The position numbers and the translations under genes are program-made. A stretch of 64,000 nucleotides of DNA from an uncultured Faecalibacterium sp. (GTDB lineage Bacteria > Bacillota > Clostridia > Oscillospirales > Ruminococcaceae), in the NCBI GenBank assembly GCA_937907025.1, contig CALESJ010000003.1, positions 33,329 to 97,328 on the forward strand, written 5' to 3'. The notes beneath the pieces were generated by a model that ran no database searches, had not been told where the DNA came from, and saw nothing but the letters and a program-made list of their open reading frames with translations. Shown piece by piece: positions 9,560 to 17,852 of the stretch (position 1 is the first letter of the stretch; each line of letters opens with the position of its first letter).

Positions 9560-10519
9560 ATGGTATACGCCGGAGTGGATCTTGGCGGCACCAACATCAA
9601 GGCCGCGCTGATCACCGCGGACGGAGAAATTCTGTGCGAAGGTTCCCGTCCCACCCTGCTGCCGCGCTCGTCCGGGGAGATCTGCGCCGACATTGCCGGC
9701 CTGGTGGACGAGCTGGCCGGCAAGGCCGGGTACCGGGGCCAGGTGGCCGGCCTGGGCATCGGATGTCCGGGGTCGGTGGATGACAACGGCACCGTGGTAT
9801 ACGCCAACAATCTGGGCTGGGTGAACTTTCCCGCCGGGCAGACCCTGCAGGAAATGACCGGCCTGCCGGTGGCCGTGGGTAACGATGCCAACGTGGCCGC
9901 CCTGGGCGAAGCCCTGTTCGGCTGCGCCAAAGGGGCGCAGAGCGCCGTCATCGTGACCCTGGGCACCGGGGTGGGCGGCGGCATCATCATCGGCGGGCAG
10001 ATGGTCACCGGATTCAACGGGGCCGCCAGCGAGCTGGGCCACATGGTGGTGGCGCCGGGCGGCGTGCCCTGCACCTGCGGGCAGCGGGGCTGCCTGGAGA
10101 TGTACGCTTCGGCCACCGGGCTGGTGCGCATGACCCGGGAAGCCATGGACCGTGACCCCGCCAGCCGGATGCACGCCCTGGCCGCCCGGTCCGGGGTGGA
10201 CGGGCGCCTGGCCTTTGCGGCCGCCGCCCAGGGGGACCCTGCCGCCCGGCAGGTGGTGGACGACTACCTGGGGTATCTGGCCCTGGGGCTGTCCAACCTG
10301 ATCAACATCCTGTTCCCCGAAGTCATCGGCCTTTCGGGCGGGGTAGCCAACCAGGGCGAAGCCCTGCTGGCTCCCCTGCGCCGCCTGGTGGAACCGGCCG
10401 TGTACGGCCACGAGCTGGGCGGACCCCGGACCCGCCTGGTCTGCTGCACCCTGGGTTATCAGGCCGGGGTCATCGGCGCCGCCATGCTGGCCAGACAGAA
10501 GACGGAATCCGGGACCTGA
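9560..10519 (+). CDS. ROK-family sugar kinase
   Basis: 319 residues. The N-terminal phosphate-binding motif is DLGGTNIK, followed by a second phosphate motif region (VTLGTGVGGG) and the ROK zinc-binding motif CTCGQRGCLE. There is no N-terminal helix-turn-helix, so it is a kinase and not a NagC/XylR repressor. It phosphorylates a hexose or N-acetylhexosamine with ATP in the cytoplasm. Last gene of the mannosidase/galactosidase operon, it probably acts on glucose, mannose or an amino sugar released by these enzymes. GAGGAGG sits eight bases before the ATG. A strong terminator follows. Confidence 0.9.
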   Translation: MVYAGVDLGGTNIKAALITADGEILCEGSRPTLLPRSSGEICADIAGLVDELAGKAGYRGQVAGLGIGCPGSVDDNGTVVYANNLGWVNFPAGQTLQEMTGLPVAVGNDANVAALGEALFGCAKGAQSAVIVTLGTGVGGGIIIGGQMVTGFNGAASELGHMVVAPGGVPCTCGQRGCLEMYASATGLVRMTREAMDRDPASRMHALAARSGVDGRLAFAAAAQGDPAARQVVDDYLGYLALGLSNLINILFPEVIGLSGGVANQGEALLAPLRRLVEPAVYGHELGGPRTRLVCCTLGYQAGVIGAAMLARQKTESGT

Positions 10520-10538
10520 AGTTCTCGGCAAACCAAAA

Positions 10539-10564
10539 GCCGCCGCCCCGAATGGGGCGGCGGC
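10539..10564. terminator. Bidirectional terminator between convergent genes
   Basis: A perfect 11-bp GC stem (10539-10549 with 10554-10564, loop GAAT) is flanked by A and T runs. It serves the ROK gene on the plus strand and the ABC ATPase gene on the minus strand. Confidence 0.9.
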
Positions 10565-10589
10565 TTTGTTGGTTTGGGTTGGCGGGAGG

Positions 10590-11372
10590 TCAGCCGGAAT
10601 AGTTGGCCAGGAACCGGCGGGTGCGTTCCTCCCGCGGGTGGTCGATGACCTGGTGGGCGGGGCCTTCCTCCACCACCACGCCGCTGTCCATGAACAGGAT
10701 GCGGTCGGCCACGTCACGGGCAAAGTGCATCTCGTGGGTGACGATGATCATGGTGGTCTTCTGGTCGGCCAGTTCCCGCAGCACCCGCAGCACCTCGCCG
10801 GTGAGTTCCGGGTCCAGGGCGCTGGTGGGTTCGTCAAAGCAGAGGATATCCGGGTGCAGGGCCAGGGCGCGGGCGATAGCCACCCGCTGCTGCTGCCCGC
10901 CGGAAAGCTGGTGGGGATAATGCCCCGCCCGGTCGGAAAGGCCCATCTGGTCCAGCAGGGTACAGGCGTTGGACTCCAGCTCCGCCAGGATGGCCTTGCG
11001 GTTGGCCTTGTAGTCCGGGCGCTCTTTGGCCAGCAGCTGCCCCGCCAGCATCACGTTCTGCAGGGCCGTGTACTGGGGGAACAGGTTGAAGTTCTGGAAT
11101 ACCAGGCCGAAGTGCAGCCGCTTTTTGCGGATCTCGGCCTCGCTCTGGGTGTGGGGGTCGGCAGCGTCCCACAGCGTTTCGCCGCCCACCTTGATGGAAC
11201 CGGTGTCCGCCGTTTCCAGAAAGTTCAGGCAGCGCAGCAGGGTGGTCTTGCCGGAGCCGGACGACCCGATGATGGCCAGGGTTTCGCCCTGGTCCAGCTG
11301 CAGAGAGATGTCCCGCAGAACGGCGGTGCTGCCGAAACTTTTGCCGATACCGGCCACTTCCAACAATGCCAT
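10590..11372 (-). CDS. Polar amino-acid ABC transporter ATP-binding protein
   Basis: 260 residues with Walker A GSSGSGKTT, Q-loop VFQNFNLFP, signature LSGGQQQR and Walker B ILCFDEPTSALDPE followed by the switch His in VTHEMHF. The overall match is to the GlnQ/HisP/TcyC class of amino-acid importers. The ATG at 11372 follows AAAGGAGG. It is the last gene of a three-gene minus-strand operon (binding protein, permease, ATPase) and drives uptake across the membrane. The transported amino acid cannot be told from sequence; cystine, glutamine or another polar residue are all possible. Confidence 0.94.
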   Translation of the reverse strand: MALLEVAGIGKSFGSTAVLRDISLQLDQGETLAIIGSSGSGKTTLLRCLNFLETADTGSIKVGGETLWDAADPHTQSEAEIRKKRLHFGLVFQNFNLFPQYTALQNVMLAGQLLAKERPDYKANRKAILAELESNACTLLDQMGLSDRAGHYPHQLSGGQQQRVAIARALALHPDILCFDEPTSALDPELTGEVLRVLRELADQKTTMIIVTHEMHFARDVADRILFMDSGVVVEEGPAHQVIDHPREERTRRFLANYSG

Positions 11373-11388
11373 ATGGTTCGGCCTCCTT

Positions 11389-12054
11389 TCAGCAGCGGAA
11401 ATAGTCCAGCCGCTTTTCCAGCCAGCCGAACAGCAGAGTCAGGACCCCCACAAAGACCAGGAAGAAGATGGCGGTGGAGAACAGCGGCCAGATCAGGCCC
11501 TTGGCGCTGTATTCCTTGGCCATCATGATGATCTCCTTGTTGGAGATGACGTTGGCCAGGGAGGTATCCTTGACCAGGGTGATGATCTCGTTGCCCATGG
11601 GGGGCAGGATGCGCTTGATGACCTGCAGCAGCGTGACCCGGAAAAAGATCTGGGTGCGGGTCATGCCCAGCACCTGACCGGCTTCGGTCTGGCCTTTGGG
11701 CACGGCCTCGATGCCGCCGCGGTAAATTTCGGAAAAATAGCAGGCGTAGTTGATGACAAACGCCACCACCGCCGCCACCAGGCGGCCGGAAGACCCGGAC
11801 GGCCAGGGGTTGGTGAAGCCCAGCAGGCCCGGGCCCATAAAGATCACAATGACCTGCAGCATCAGCGGCGTACCGCGGATGGCCCACACAAAGGTTTTGA
11901 CCACCCCGCGCAGCGGCGCGAAGCGGCTCATGGAGCCGAAGGCGACGACCAGCCCCAGCGGCAGCGCAAACACCAGTGTCAGCGCAAACAGCTGAAAGTT
12001 GAGCCAGAACGCCTCAGTCAGGCGGCCCCAGATGACAGCGGCCTCGCCCATCAT
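11389..12054 (-). CDS. Polar amino-acid ABC transporter permease
   Basis: 221 residues of the HisM/GlnP-type permease family with about five membrane segments. The conserved loop (EAVPKGQTEAGQVLGM and then ILPPMGNE) is the EAA motif that contacts the ATPase. Its first four bases overlap the end of the binding-protein gene, so translation is coupled. Only one permease gene is present, so the transporter probably uses a homodimer. Confidence 0.94.
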   Translation of the reverse strand: MMGEAAVIWGRLTEAFWLNFQLFALTLVFALPLGLVVAFGSMSRFAPLRGVVKTFVWAIRGTPLMLQVIVIFMGPGLLGFTNPWPSGSSGRLVAAVVAFVINYACYFSEIYRGGIEAVPKGQTEAGQVLGMTRTQIFFRVTLLQVIKRILPPMGNEIITLVKDTSLANVISNKEIIMMAKEYSAKGLIWPLFSTAIFFLVFVGVLTLLFGWLEKRLDYFRC

Positions 12055-12902
12055 TCAGCCAGGGTCAGGCCGTACTTGTCGGCCAGGGTCTGCATGGTGC
12101 CGTCGGCCTTCAGCTCGTCAAAGGCGGCGTCCACCGCGGCGGCGGCATCGCTGCCCTTGCGGAAAGCCACGCCGTACTGTTCGGCGTTGAGCTCATCCAC
12201 GATGGCCAGGTCGTCGTAGTCGGTGCCCTCGCCGGTCATGGCGGTGGCCAGGGTCAGGTCCAGCACGGCGGCATCAGCGGTGCCGGATTTCACTTCCAGC
12301 AGGCAGTCGGTCTGCACCGGCTTGGTGATGATGTCGGCCTGGGCCAGGTTCTCCTCTTCCTCCACGGCGGTCTGACCGGCGGAACCGGCCTCCACGGCCA
12401 CAGTCTTGCCGATGAGGTCGGCGGTGGAGGTATAGCCGCTGTCCTTCTTCATCACGATGACCTGGGCGTTGCGGGCGTAAGCCTGGGTGCAGGACTGGCT
12501 GGCCAGGATGTCATCGGTCAGGGTCATGCCGTTCCAGACACAGTCGATGGTCTTGGAATCCAGCTCCACAAACTTGGTGTCCCAGTTGATCTCCACAAAA
12601 TCCGGCTCCACGCCCAGCTTTTCGCACACGGCGGTGGCCAGCTCGGTATCAAAGCCCACGAAATCGCCGTTTTCATCGGTGTAGTTCATGGGGGCGTACA
12701 CGGTGTAGCCGATGGTCATCTTGCCTTTTTCCTGGATGTAGGCCAGGTCGCTTTCGGCAGCGTCGGCGGTATCGGTGGTGGCTTCCACGGTGGATGCACT
12801 GTCCGTGGCGGCCTCACCGGCGGTATCGGATGCGGGTGCGCCGCACGCGCACATGCTCAGGGCCAGACCCAGGGCCAGGACCCCGCTGAGATACTTTTTC
12901 AT
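12051..12902 (-). CDS. Amino-acid ABC transporter substrate-binding lipoprotein
   Basis: 283 residues. A lipoprotein signal peptide ends in LSMCACG, giving a lipid-anchored cysteine, then a Ser/Thr/Ala-rich linker and a bacterial SBP family 3 domain (KMTIGYTVYAPMNY, FVGFDTELA, then SGTADAAVLD and DKYGL at the end). It binds a polar amino acid outside the membrane and delivers it to the permease. It is first in the operon; the 4-bp ATGA overlap links it to the permease gene. CAGGGAGGAG lies upstream of the ATG at 12902. Confidence 0.93.
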   Translation of the reverse strand: MKKYLSGVLALGLALSMCACGAPASDTAGEAATDSASTVEATTDTADAAESDLAYIQEKGKMTIGYTVYAPMNYTDENGDFVGFDTELATAVCEKLGVEPDFVEINWDTKFVELDSKTIDCVWNGMTLTDDILASQSCTQAYARNAQVIVMKKDSGYTSTADLIGKTVAVEAGSAGQTAVEEEENLAQADIITKPVQTDCLLEVKSGTADAAVLDLTLATAMTGEGTDYDDLAIVDELNAEQYGVAFRKGSDAAAAVDAAFDELKADGTMQTLADKYGLTLAE

Positions 12903-12981
12903 GATTCATTCTCCTCCCTGTTTGATACCCGGACCGGGCTGCTTTATCCCTTTAGTACAGTAAACCGGCAGGTACCTTACT

Positions 12982-13010
12982 ATACTACTATAAATCCGGG
13001 GGCGGTGCAA
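12982..13010 (-). promoter_or_regulatory. Candidate promoter of amino-acid ABC operon
   Basis: Read on the minus strand, TTGCAC (13010-13005) and TAGTAT (12987-12982) are 17 bases apart, in a locally AT-rich patch. Overlapping TATAGT boxes at other spacings make the exact -10 uncertain. No T-box or SAM riboswitch structure was recognised in the leader. Confidence 0.4.
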
Positions 13011-13074
13011 GGGTCCGGGGAAAAAAGAACGGCGCACAACAGTACTTTTATGGCCGGTTTGCCGGGGCGAAATC

Positions 13075-13103
13075 TGGCTTTCCGGCCCGGGGCGTGGTAT
13101 ACT
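13075..13103 (+). promoter_or_regulatory. Candidate extended -10 promoter for the DUF4230 gene
   Basis: TATACT at 13098-13103 is preceded by TGG (extended -10), with a weak -35 TGGCTT 17 bases upstream. It lies about 90 bases before the start codon. Confidence 0.45.
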
Positions 13104-13195
13104 GGGGAAAACCGGACGGACAGGGGCGCGGTGCGCGGAACCGGCCACCTCTTTTGCGCAGAGATTTAAAAAAATACCGGAGGTATCAAGGCATT

Positions 13196-13825
13196 ATGAA
13201 AAGTTCCTTGCAGGACAATCCCGAAACCACCCGGCGCGGCGGGCACTGGCTGGCCAAGCTGCTTGTTCCCAAGCTGATCCTGGCGGTGATTGTGGTGGCG
13301 CTGCTGGCCGCCGGCTGGCTGAGCATGAAGAACTACTACGAGAATCAGAACAAGACCACCAAGCTGGGGTTTGAGGATATCGGGGAGTTTGCCACCCAGG
13401 AATGCCGCTCCACCCAGGTCAGTTCCACCACCGCGGCCCGGGAGGTGTTCGGGGTGCAGATTCCCTTCACCCAGAGCCGGTACATTTACAGCTACGACGT
13501 GGTGACCAAGGCCGGGTACGATTTCAGCGCCATCACCTGGGATGTGCAGGACACCGCCATCACGGTGCACATGCCCGAGCCCCAAGTGCTGAGCTGTGAG
13601 CTGGACCTGGACTCCTTCCAGGTGTACTACGAGAACGAGAGCGCGTTCCGGCACATCACCATGGAGGAAAACAACCAGGCCCTGACCTCCCTGAAGCAGC
13701 AGGCGGAGGACGACGCCATCGCCAACGGGCTGCTGGACAACGCCCGGGACAACGCCGAGGTGCTGCTGACCGCCTTTTTCGCCCAGGCCTACGATCTGGA
13801 CGAGTACACCCTGACCTTTGAGTAA
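13196..13825 (+). CDS. DUF4230-type single-pass membrane protein
   Basis: ATG at 13196 follows GGAGG with a long spacer; an earlier in-frame ATG at 13094 lacks a ribosome site. The 209-residue product has a basic N-terminus, one transmembrane helix at about residues 24-42 (LILAVIVVALLAAGW) and an extracytoplasmic domain matching the DUF4230 pattern: an early Cys, a tyrosine-rich strand region and an acidic, helical C-terminus. The biochemical function of this family is unknown. A 26-codon membrane peptide gene follows within 24 bases. Confidence 0.8.
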   Translation: MKSSLQDNPETTRRGGHWLAKLLVPKLILAVIVVALLAAGWLSMKNYYENQNKTTKLGFEDIGEFATQECRSTQVSSTTAAREVFGVQIPFTQSRYIYSYDVVTKAGYDFSAITWDVQDTAITVHMPEPQVLSCELDLDSFQVYYENESAFRHITMEENNQALTSLKQQAEDDAIANGLLDNARDNAEVLLTAFFAQAYDLDEYTLTFE

Positions 13826-13849
13826 GCCCTCCGGCGGAAAGGCTCCTGT

Positions 13850-13930
13850 ATGAAAAAGCTGTGTTTTGTTCTGGCGGCGGTGGTGGTGGTCATTGCCCTG
13901 TTTTACCTGGCCCTGCTGCTGACCCGCTGA
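13850..13930 (+). CDS. 26-residue single-helix membrane peptide
   Basis: ATG at 13850 begins Met-Lys-Lys-Leu-Cys-Phe followed by an unbroken hydrophobic run to Leu-Leu-Leu-Thr-Arg-stop. A purine-rich GGCGGAAAGG precedes it and a terminator follows 12 bases after the stop, so it closes the DUF4230 transcript. It could be a small membrane partner of the upstream protein. Short size makes the call tentative. Confidence 0.5.
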   Translation: MKKLCFVLAAVVVVIALFYLALLLTR

Positions 13931-13942
13931 CCCAAACCGAAA

Positions 13943-13982
13943 AAGACCCGCCCGCCGGTGTGCTGCCGGCAGGGCGGGTCTT
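13943..13982. terminator. Bidirectional terminator
   Basis: An 11-bp stem (13943-13953 with 13972-13982) is followed by GTTTTTTATT on the plus strand and by a T run on the minus strand. It separates the DUF4230 unit from the convergent acyltransferase gene. Confidence 0.88.
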
Positions 13983-13996
13983 GTTTTTTATTGCCA

Positions 13997-15037
13997 TCAG
14001 TCCACAGGAGCCGGGGTCTTGGCCGGGGCGGCCTTGGGGCGCAGGGCCCGGGTCAGCGGGGCGGCGATGCGCCGGGCGATGGCCGCCAGCACGAAGCTGC
14101 CCGCCACGCAGACGGCCCAGAACGCCGCCCACACGGGGAAACCCCCGCCCAGGGTCCGCACAAAGCGCAGCAGCACCAGGGTGATGAACACATGGTGGAG
14201 GAGGAACACGCCGTAGCAGTCTTTGGCCAGCAGGGCCAGGACCTTGGCCACGGCGGGAGCGGCCGCCTGGCCCAGCCAGAACAGCGCCCAGAACACCGCC
14301 CCGGCCAGCAGGCTCAGGCTGTGGTAGCTGGGCAGGCCCGCGGCGGCGCAGAGTACTCCCAGGGCCAGGCAGACCCCGGCAGCCTCCATGGCGCGGCGGC
14401 GGCCCAGCAGGTGGCCGAAGAGCATGCCCAGCACGAACACCGGCCATTCTCCCCACACAGTGTGGAACCAGTCCACCCCATCGGGGCAAAGCCAGGGACC
14501 TGCCGCCCAGACCAGGACGGCCAGCGCCCCCAGCACCAGACGGCGGCGCTTGGTGCGGGCGGCCCACAGCGTCAGGGGGAACAGGCAGTAGAGCAGCACC
14601 TGACAGCCCAGATACCATTCCCCCACCTTATAGAACGTGGGGGTGTAGGCCTGCAGATACCCGTCCAGCCCCACCAGGGAGAACACCAGTTTCCACAAAG
14701 GCACCGCGGCGTTGTTGCGGTGCCACACATCGCTGTACAGGAACAGCGGCACAAAGCAGAGCCAGAACACCGGATAGATGGCGGCCACCCGGCTGCGGAT
14801 ATATTCCGCCGGGCGGCAGGGGCGGTCGGCGTACTTGGCCCCCAACCCCGCGCCGGAGAGCAGAATCATCAGGAACACCGCCAGGTGCACCAGGTCCCCG
14901 TAGGCCGGGGAGGTGAGCACTTTGGAGGCATACAGCCCCGCGGTGGCGGTTTCCACCCCGTAATGGTAGGTCACCACCACCAGGATGGGCAGCAGCCGGA
15001 CCAGGTCCAGCCCCGCCCAGTGTGTTTTGGCCGGCAT
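13997..15037 (-). CDS. Acyltransferase-3 family membrane protein
   Basis: 346 residues, almost entirely membrane helices (about ten). The start GLDLVRLLPILVVVTYH holds the early Arg and His typical of acyltransferase family 3, whose members O-acylate cell-surface sugars, peptidoglycan or teichoic acids. The segment after the first helices (RSRVAAIYPVFWLCF) also fits. The substrate is unknown. The gene starts only 21 bases after the stop of the GTPase-NYN gene, so the two are probably co-transcribed. The C-terminal tail is Ala/Pro-rich. Confidence 0.82.
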   Translation of the reverse strand: MPAKTHWAGLDLVRLLPILVVVTYHYGVETATAGLYASKVLTSPAYGDLVHLAVFLMILLSGAGLGAKYADRPCRPAEYIRSRVAAIYPVFWLCFVPLFLYSDVWHRNNAAVPLWKLVFSLVGLDGYLQAYTPTFYKVGEWYLGCQVLLYCLFPLTLWAARTKRRRLVLGALAVLVWAAGPWLCPDGVDWFHTVWGEWPVFVLGMLFGHLLGRRRAMEAAGVCLALGVLCAAAGLPSYHSLSLLAGAVFWALFWLGQAAAPAVAKVLALLAKDCYGVFLLHHVFITLVLLRFVRTLGGGFPVWAAFWAVCVAGSFVLAAIARRIAAPLTRALRPKAAPAKTPAPVD

Positions 15038-15058
15038 GGCGTTCTCCCCTTTCCTTTT

Positions 15059-17716
15059 TTATCGGGCGGGGTCCTGCCCCGCCACATATTCCCGGATCTC
15101 CGCCTCCACGGCGGCCACTTCCTTCTCAAAGGCGGCGGCGGACACCCGCAGGCCCCCGTTGCCCAGAATGATGATCTGCTCGGTGCCGTCGGAGCTGACC
15201 ACCCGCACCCGGTGCTTGCGGCCCAGCTCGTGGGTGGTCTTTTCAATGTACATATCGGCGGTTTCGGCTTCCCGGGTGTAGACCACATGGATGTTGTGGT
15301 ACTTTTCCACGCTGCCCGCGCCGCCCCGCACCCGGTAGGCGTCAAACACCAGGATCACGTTGCCCCGGCGATAGCCCGCATAATTGCACAGGATGTCCTG
15401 CAAGCGGCGGCGGGCGGCGTCCAGGTCCCCTTCGGCCAGGCGGCGGAGTTCCGGCCAGCCGAAGATCACGTTGTAGCCGTCCACCAGCAGGTATTCCGGC
15501 CCCGCCGGCTGGGCGGCGGCCGGGGTGCGGGCGCTGCCCATGGCGCGGCGGGCGTCCAGGTCGGCGCTGCGCCGGGCGTTGGGGTTGTTTTCGGCACGGC
15601 GGCGCACCGGGCCGTAGGTGCGCTCAAAGATGGCCAGCAGCTCCTTATCCTGGGCCAGGGTGCCCCGGTAGGCGTCCGCCCGGCGGCGGGCGCCGGATTC
15701 TTCTTCCTCGTCCTCCCCGGTGTCGGCGTCGGGGGCATTGCGGCCCAGGCCGCTGGACACATGGGCCCGGGCGGGGACTTCGTCCCACTTGACCAGCACC
15801 CCGGCCCCGTGGCTGCAAAAGACCGAATCCGCCGGGTTGTCGGTGTCGGCGTCGGCATCGTAGCTCATGGCGGCGATGACCTCCTCCGGGTTGTGGCAGG
15901 GGGCGTAGCCCTGAGGGGTACAGATAAGCCGCCCGGCGCCCCGGGTATAGGCGGCCACCTCCCGGGCATAGCCCCGCAGGGCCGCCACCGGGGCCTTGCC
16001 GCAGAGCACGGCGGTGCCGTTGTCCTCCTGCCGGGGGGCGTCCATCTCCCCGCCCAGCCGCTGCAGGTCGGTCATGGCCCGGCCCAGGCAGTCGGCGGGC
16101 AGTTCCAGCCGCACGCTGTACCAGGGTTCCAGCAGCTGCACCCGACCGGCCTTGGCGGCGGTGCGCAGGCCCTGGCGCACGGCGCGGTAGGTTGCCTGGC
16201 GGAAGTCCCCGCCCTCGGTGTGTTTCAGGTGGGCCTTGCCGGCAGTGAGGGTGATTTTCACATCGGTCAGCGGCGACCCGGTGAGCACGCCGGGGTGGGT
16301 GCGCTCGGCCAGATGGGTGAGCACCAGCCGCTGCCAGTTGCCGTCCAGGGTATCCGGGCGGCAGGCGGCGGCAAACTGCAGGCCGCTGCCCCGGGGGCCC
16401 GGTTCCAGCAGCAGGTGCACCTCGGCATAATGGCGCAGGGGTTCGTAATGGCCCACGCCCTCTACGGGGGCGGTGAGGGTTTCCTTGTACAGGATGCCCC
16501 CTTCCCCGAAGGATACCTCCAGCCCGAACCGGCTTTGCAGCAGGCTTTGCAGCACTTCCAGCTGCACTTCGCCCATCAATTGCAGGTGAATTTCGCCCAG
16601 AGCATCGTTCCACACCACCCGCAGCATGGGGTCCTCGTCCTCCAGGGTGCGCAGGGCCTTGAGGGCGGTGTGGGGGTCGGTGCCTTCGGGCAGTTCCAGC
16701 TTGTAGTTCAGCACCGGTTCCAGCACCGGCAGCTCGGCGTCTGGCTGGGCGCCCAGCCCCTGGCCGGGATAGGTCACGGTCAGGCCGGTGACGGCCACCA
16801 CATCCCCCGGCTCCGCCTGGCTCACCAGGCGGTACTTGGTGCCGGAGTACACCCGCAGCTGGTCCGCCTTTTCACAGAAAGGCCTGGCCGCGTCGGGACG
16901 GCTCTGGAGCATATCCTTCACTTTCAGCACCCCGCCGGTGACCTTGAGCCAGGTCAGGCGGGTGTTTTCATCGCTGGAGATCTTGAACACCCGGGCACCG
17001 AATTCGTCCAGCGCTTCCCGCTGGCGGGTCAGGGTGCGCAGAGCGTCCAGCAGCGGGTCGATGCCCTCCAGCCGCAGGGCCGCCCCGAAAAAGCAGGGGA
17101 AAACCTCCCGCCGGGCGATGGCGGTGACGATGTCGGCTTGTTCGGGGGTGCCCCCGGCGAGGATTTCCTCCATCAGGGGCTCGCTGGCCATGGCCAGGGC
17201 CTCGTGGAAGGTGTTCTTATCCACATCGGGGCCGAAGTCCACGCAGCCGTCCCCGAAACGGCCCCGCAGCTCCCGCAGGCGCACCGCCCGGTCCGCCCCG
17301 GGCAGGTCCATTTTATTGATGAAAATCAGAGTGGGCACATGATACCGGGCCAGCAGCCGCCACAAAGTCAGGGTGTGGGCCTGGACGCCGTCGGTGCCGG
17401 AGATGACCAACACCGCATAGTCCAGCACCTGCAGGGTGCGCTCCGCCTCGGCGGAAAAATCCACATGGCCGGGGGTGTCCAGCAGGGTCACCGAGGTTTC
17501 GGGGCCGTGTTCATCGGCGGGCAGCACAAAAGCCGCCTGCTTGGCAAAGATGGTGATGCCCCGGGCCCGCTCCAATGCGTCGGTGTCCAGAAAGGCGTCC
17601 CGATGGTCCACCCGCCCCAGTTTGCGCAGCACCCCCGCCCGGAAGAGCAGCGCTTCGGACAGGGTGGTCTTGCCGCTGTCCACATGGGCCAGCACCCCGA
17701 TGACCAGACGTTTCAT
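15059..17716 (-). CDS. Tet(M)/EF-G-like translation GTPase fused to a NYN (YacP/Rae1-like) nuclease domain
   Basis: The ATG at 17716, after GTGGGGG, begins MKRLVIGVLAHVDSGKTT with the P-loop at residues 10-18. RGITIF (switch I), DTPGHVDF (G3) and NKMD (G4) follow, as in ribosomal protection proteins. The middle matches EF-G domains II-V, ending near the conserved SHGAGVLVKWDEV segment. An Arg/Asp-rich linker of about 90 residues then leads to a C-terminal domain (about residues 741-885) that begins EYLLVDGYNVIFGW and contains VFDAYRV, ETADMYIEK and SSDGTEQ, the pattern of YacP/Rae1 NYN ribonucleases. The protein is 885 residues, against about 640 for Tet(M). It probably acts at the ribosome. 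Tetracycline resistance is not assured; a housekeeping or rescue role is equally possible. Confidence 0.9.
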   Translation of the reverse strand: MKRLVIGVLAHVDSGKTTLSEALLFRAGVLRKLGRVDHRDAFLDTDALERARGITIFAKQAAFVLPADEHGPETSVTLLDTPGHVDFSAEAERTLQVLDYAVLVISGTDGVQAHTLTLWRLLARYHVPTLIFINKMDLPGADRAVRLRELRGRFGDGCVDFGPDVDKNTFHEALAMASEPLMEEILAGGTPEQADIVTAIARREVFPCFFGAALRLEGIDPLLDALRTLTRQREALDEFGARVFKISSDENTRLTWLKVTGGVLKVKDMLQSRPDAARPFCEKADQLRVYSGTKYRLVSQAEPGDVVAVTGLTVTYPGQGLGAQPDAELPVLEPVLNYKLELPEGTDPHTALKALRTLEDEDPMLRVVWNDALGEIHLQLMGEVQLEVLQSLLQSRFGLEVSFGEGGILYKETLTAPVEGVGHYEPLRHYAEVHLLLEPGPRGSGLQFAAACRPDTLDGNWQRLVLTHLAERTHPGVLTGSPLTDVKITLTAGKAHLKHTEGGDFRQATYRAVRQGLRTAAKAGRVQLLEPWYSVRLELPADCLGRAMTDLQRLGGEMDAPRQEDNGTAVLCGKAPVAALRGYAREVAAYTRGAGRLICTPQGYAPCHNPEEVIAAMSYDADADTDNPADSVFCSHGAGVLVKWDEVPARAHVSSGLGRNAPDADTGEDEEEESGARRRADAYRGTLAQDKELLAIFERTYGPVRRRAENNPNARRSADLDARRAMGSARTPAAAQPAGPEYLLVDGYNVIFGWPELRRLAEGDLDAARRRLQDILCNYAGYRRGNVILVFDAYRVRGGAGSVEKYHNIHVVYTREAETADMYIEKTTHELGRKHRVRVVSSDGTEQIIILGNGGLRVSAAAFEKEVAAVEAEIREYVAGQDPAR

Positions 17717-17758
17717 ACAGTCCCCCACAGTTTTAAAATTCCACAAGTTCTCCCTATT

Positions 17759-17786
17759 ATTATACCGTTTTGGGGCGGGTTGTCCA
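17759..17786 (-). promoter_or_regulatory. Sigma-A promoter of the GTPase-NYN gene
   Basis: On the minus strand, TGGACA (17786-17781) and TATAAT (17764-17759) are 16 bases apart, about 45 bases upstream of the start codon. No leader peptide of the Tet(M) attenuation type fits in this short leader. Confidence 0.7.
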
Positions 17787-17809
17787 CCCCGGGCACAGGC
17801 ATGGAAAAA

Positions 17810-17835
17810 GGGCGCCCCCTGCAGCGGGAGCGCCC
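17810..17835 (-). terminator. Terminator after GH2 gene
   Basis: Stem GGGCGC/GCGCCC with an inner CCC/GGG pairing; read on the minus strand it is followed by TTTTTCC. It lies 18 bases beyond the GH2 stop. Confidence 0.8.
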
Positions 17836-17852
17836 TTTTCCGGTCCGGCCGG

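Noticed and set aside
12903..13195. T-box or amino-acid riboswitch before the ABC operon
   Set aside because: No specifier loop, T-box sequence or terminator/antiterminator pair was recognised; only promoter-like boxes.
15059..17716. Tetracycline resistance gene tet(M)
   Set aside because: The GTPase part is related but distant, and the NYN fusion is not found in known tet genes. Resistance was not claimed.
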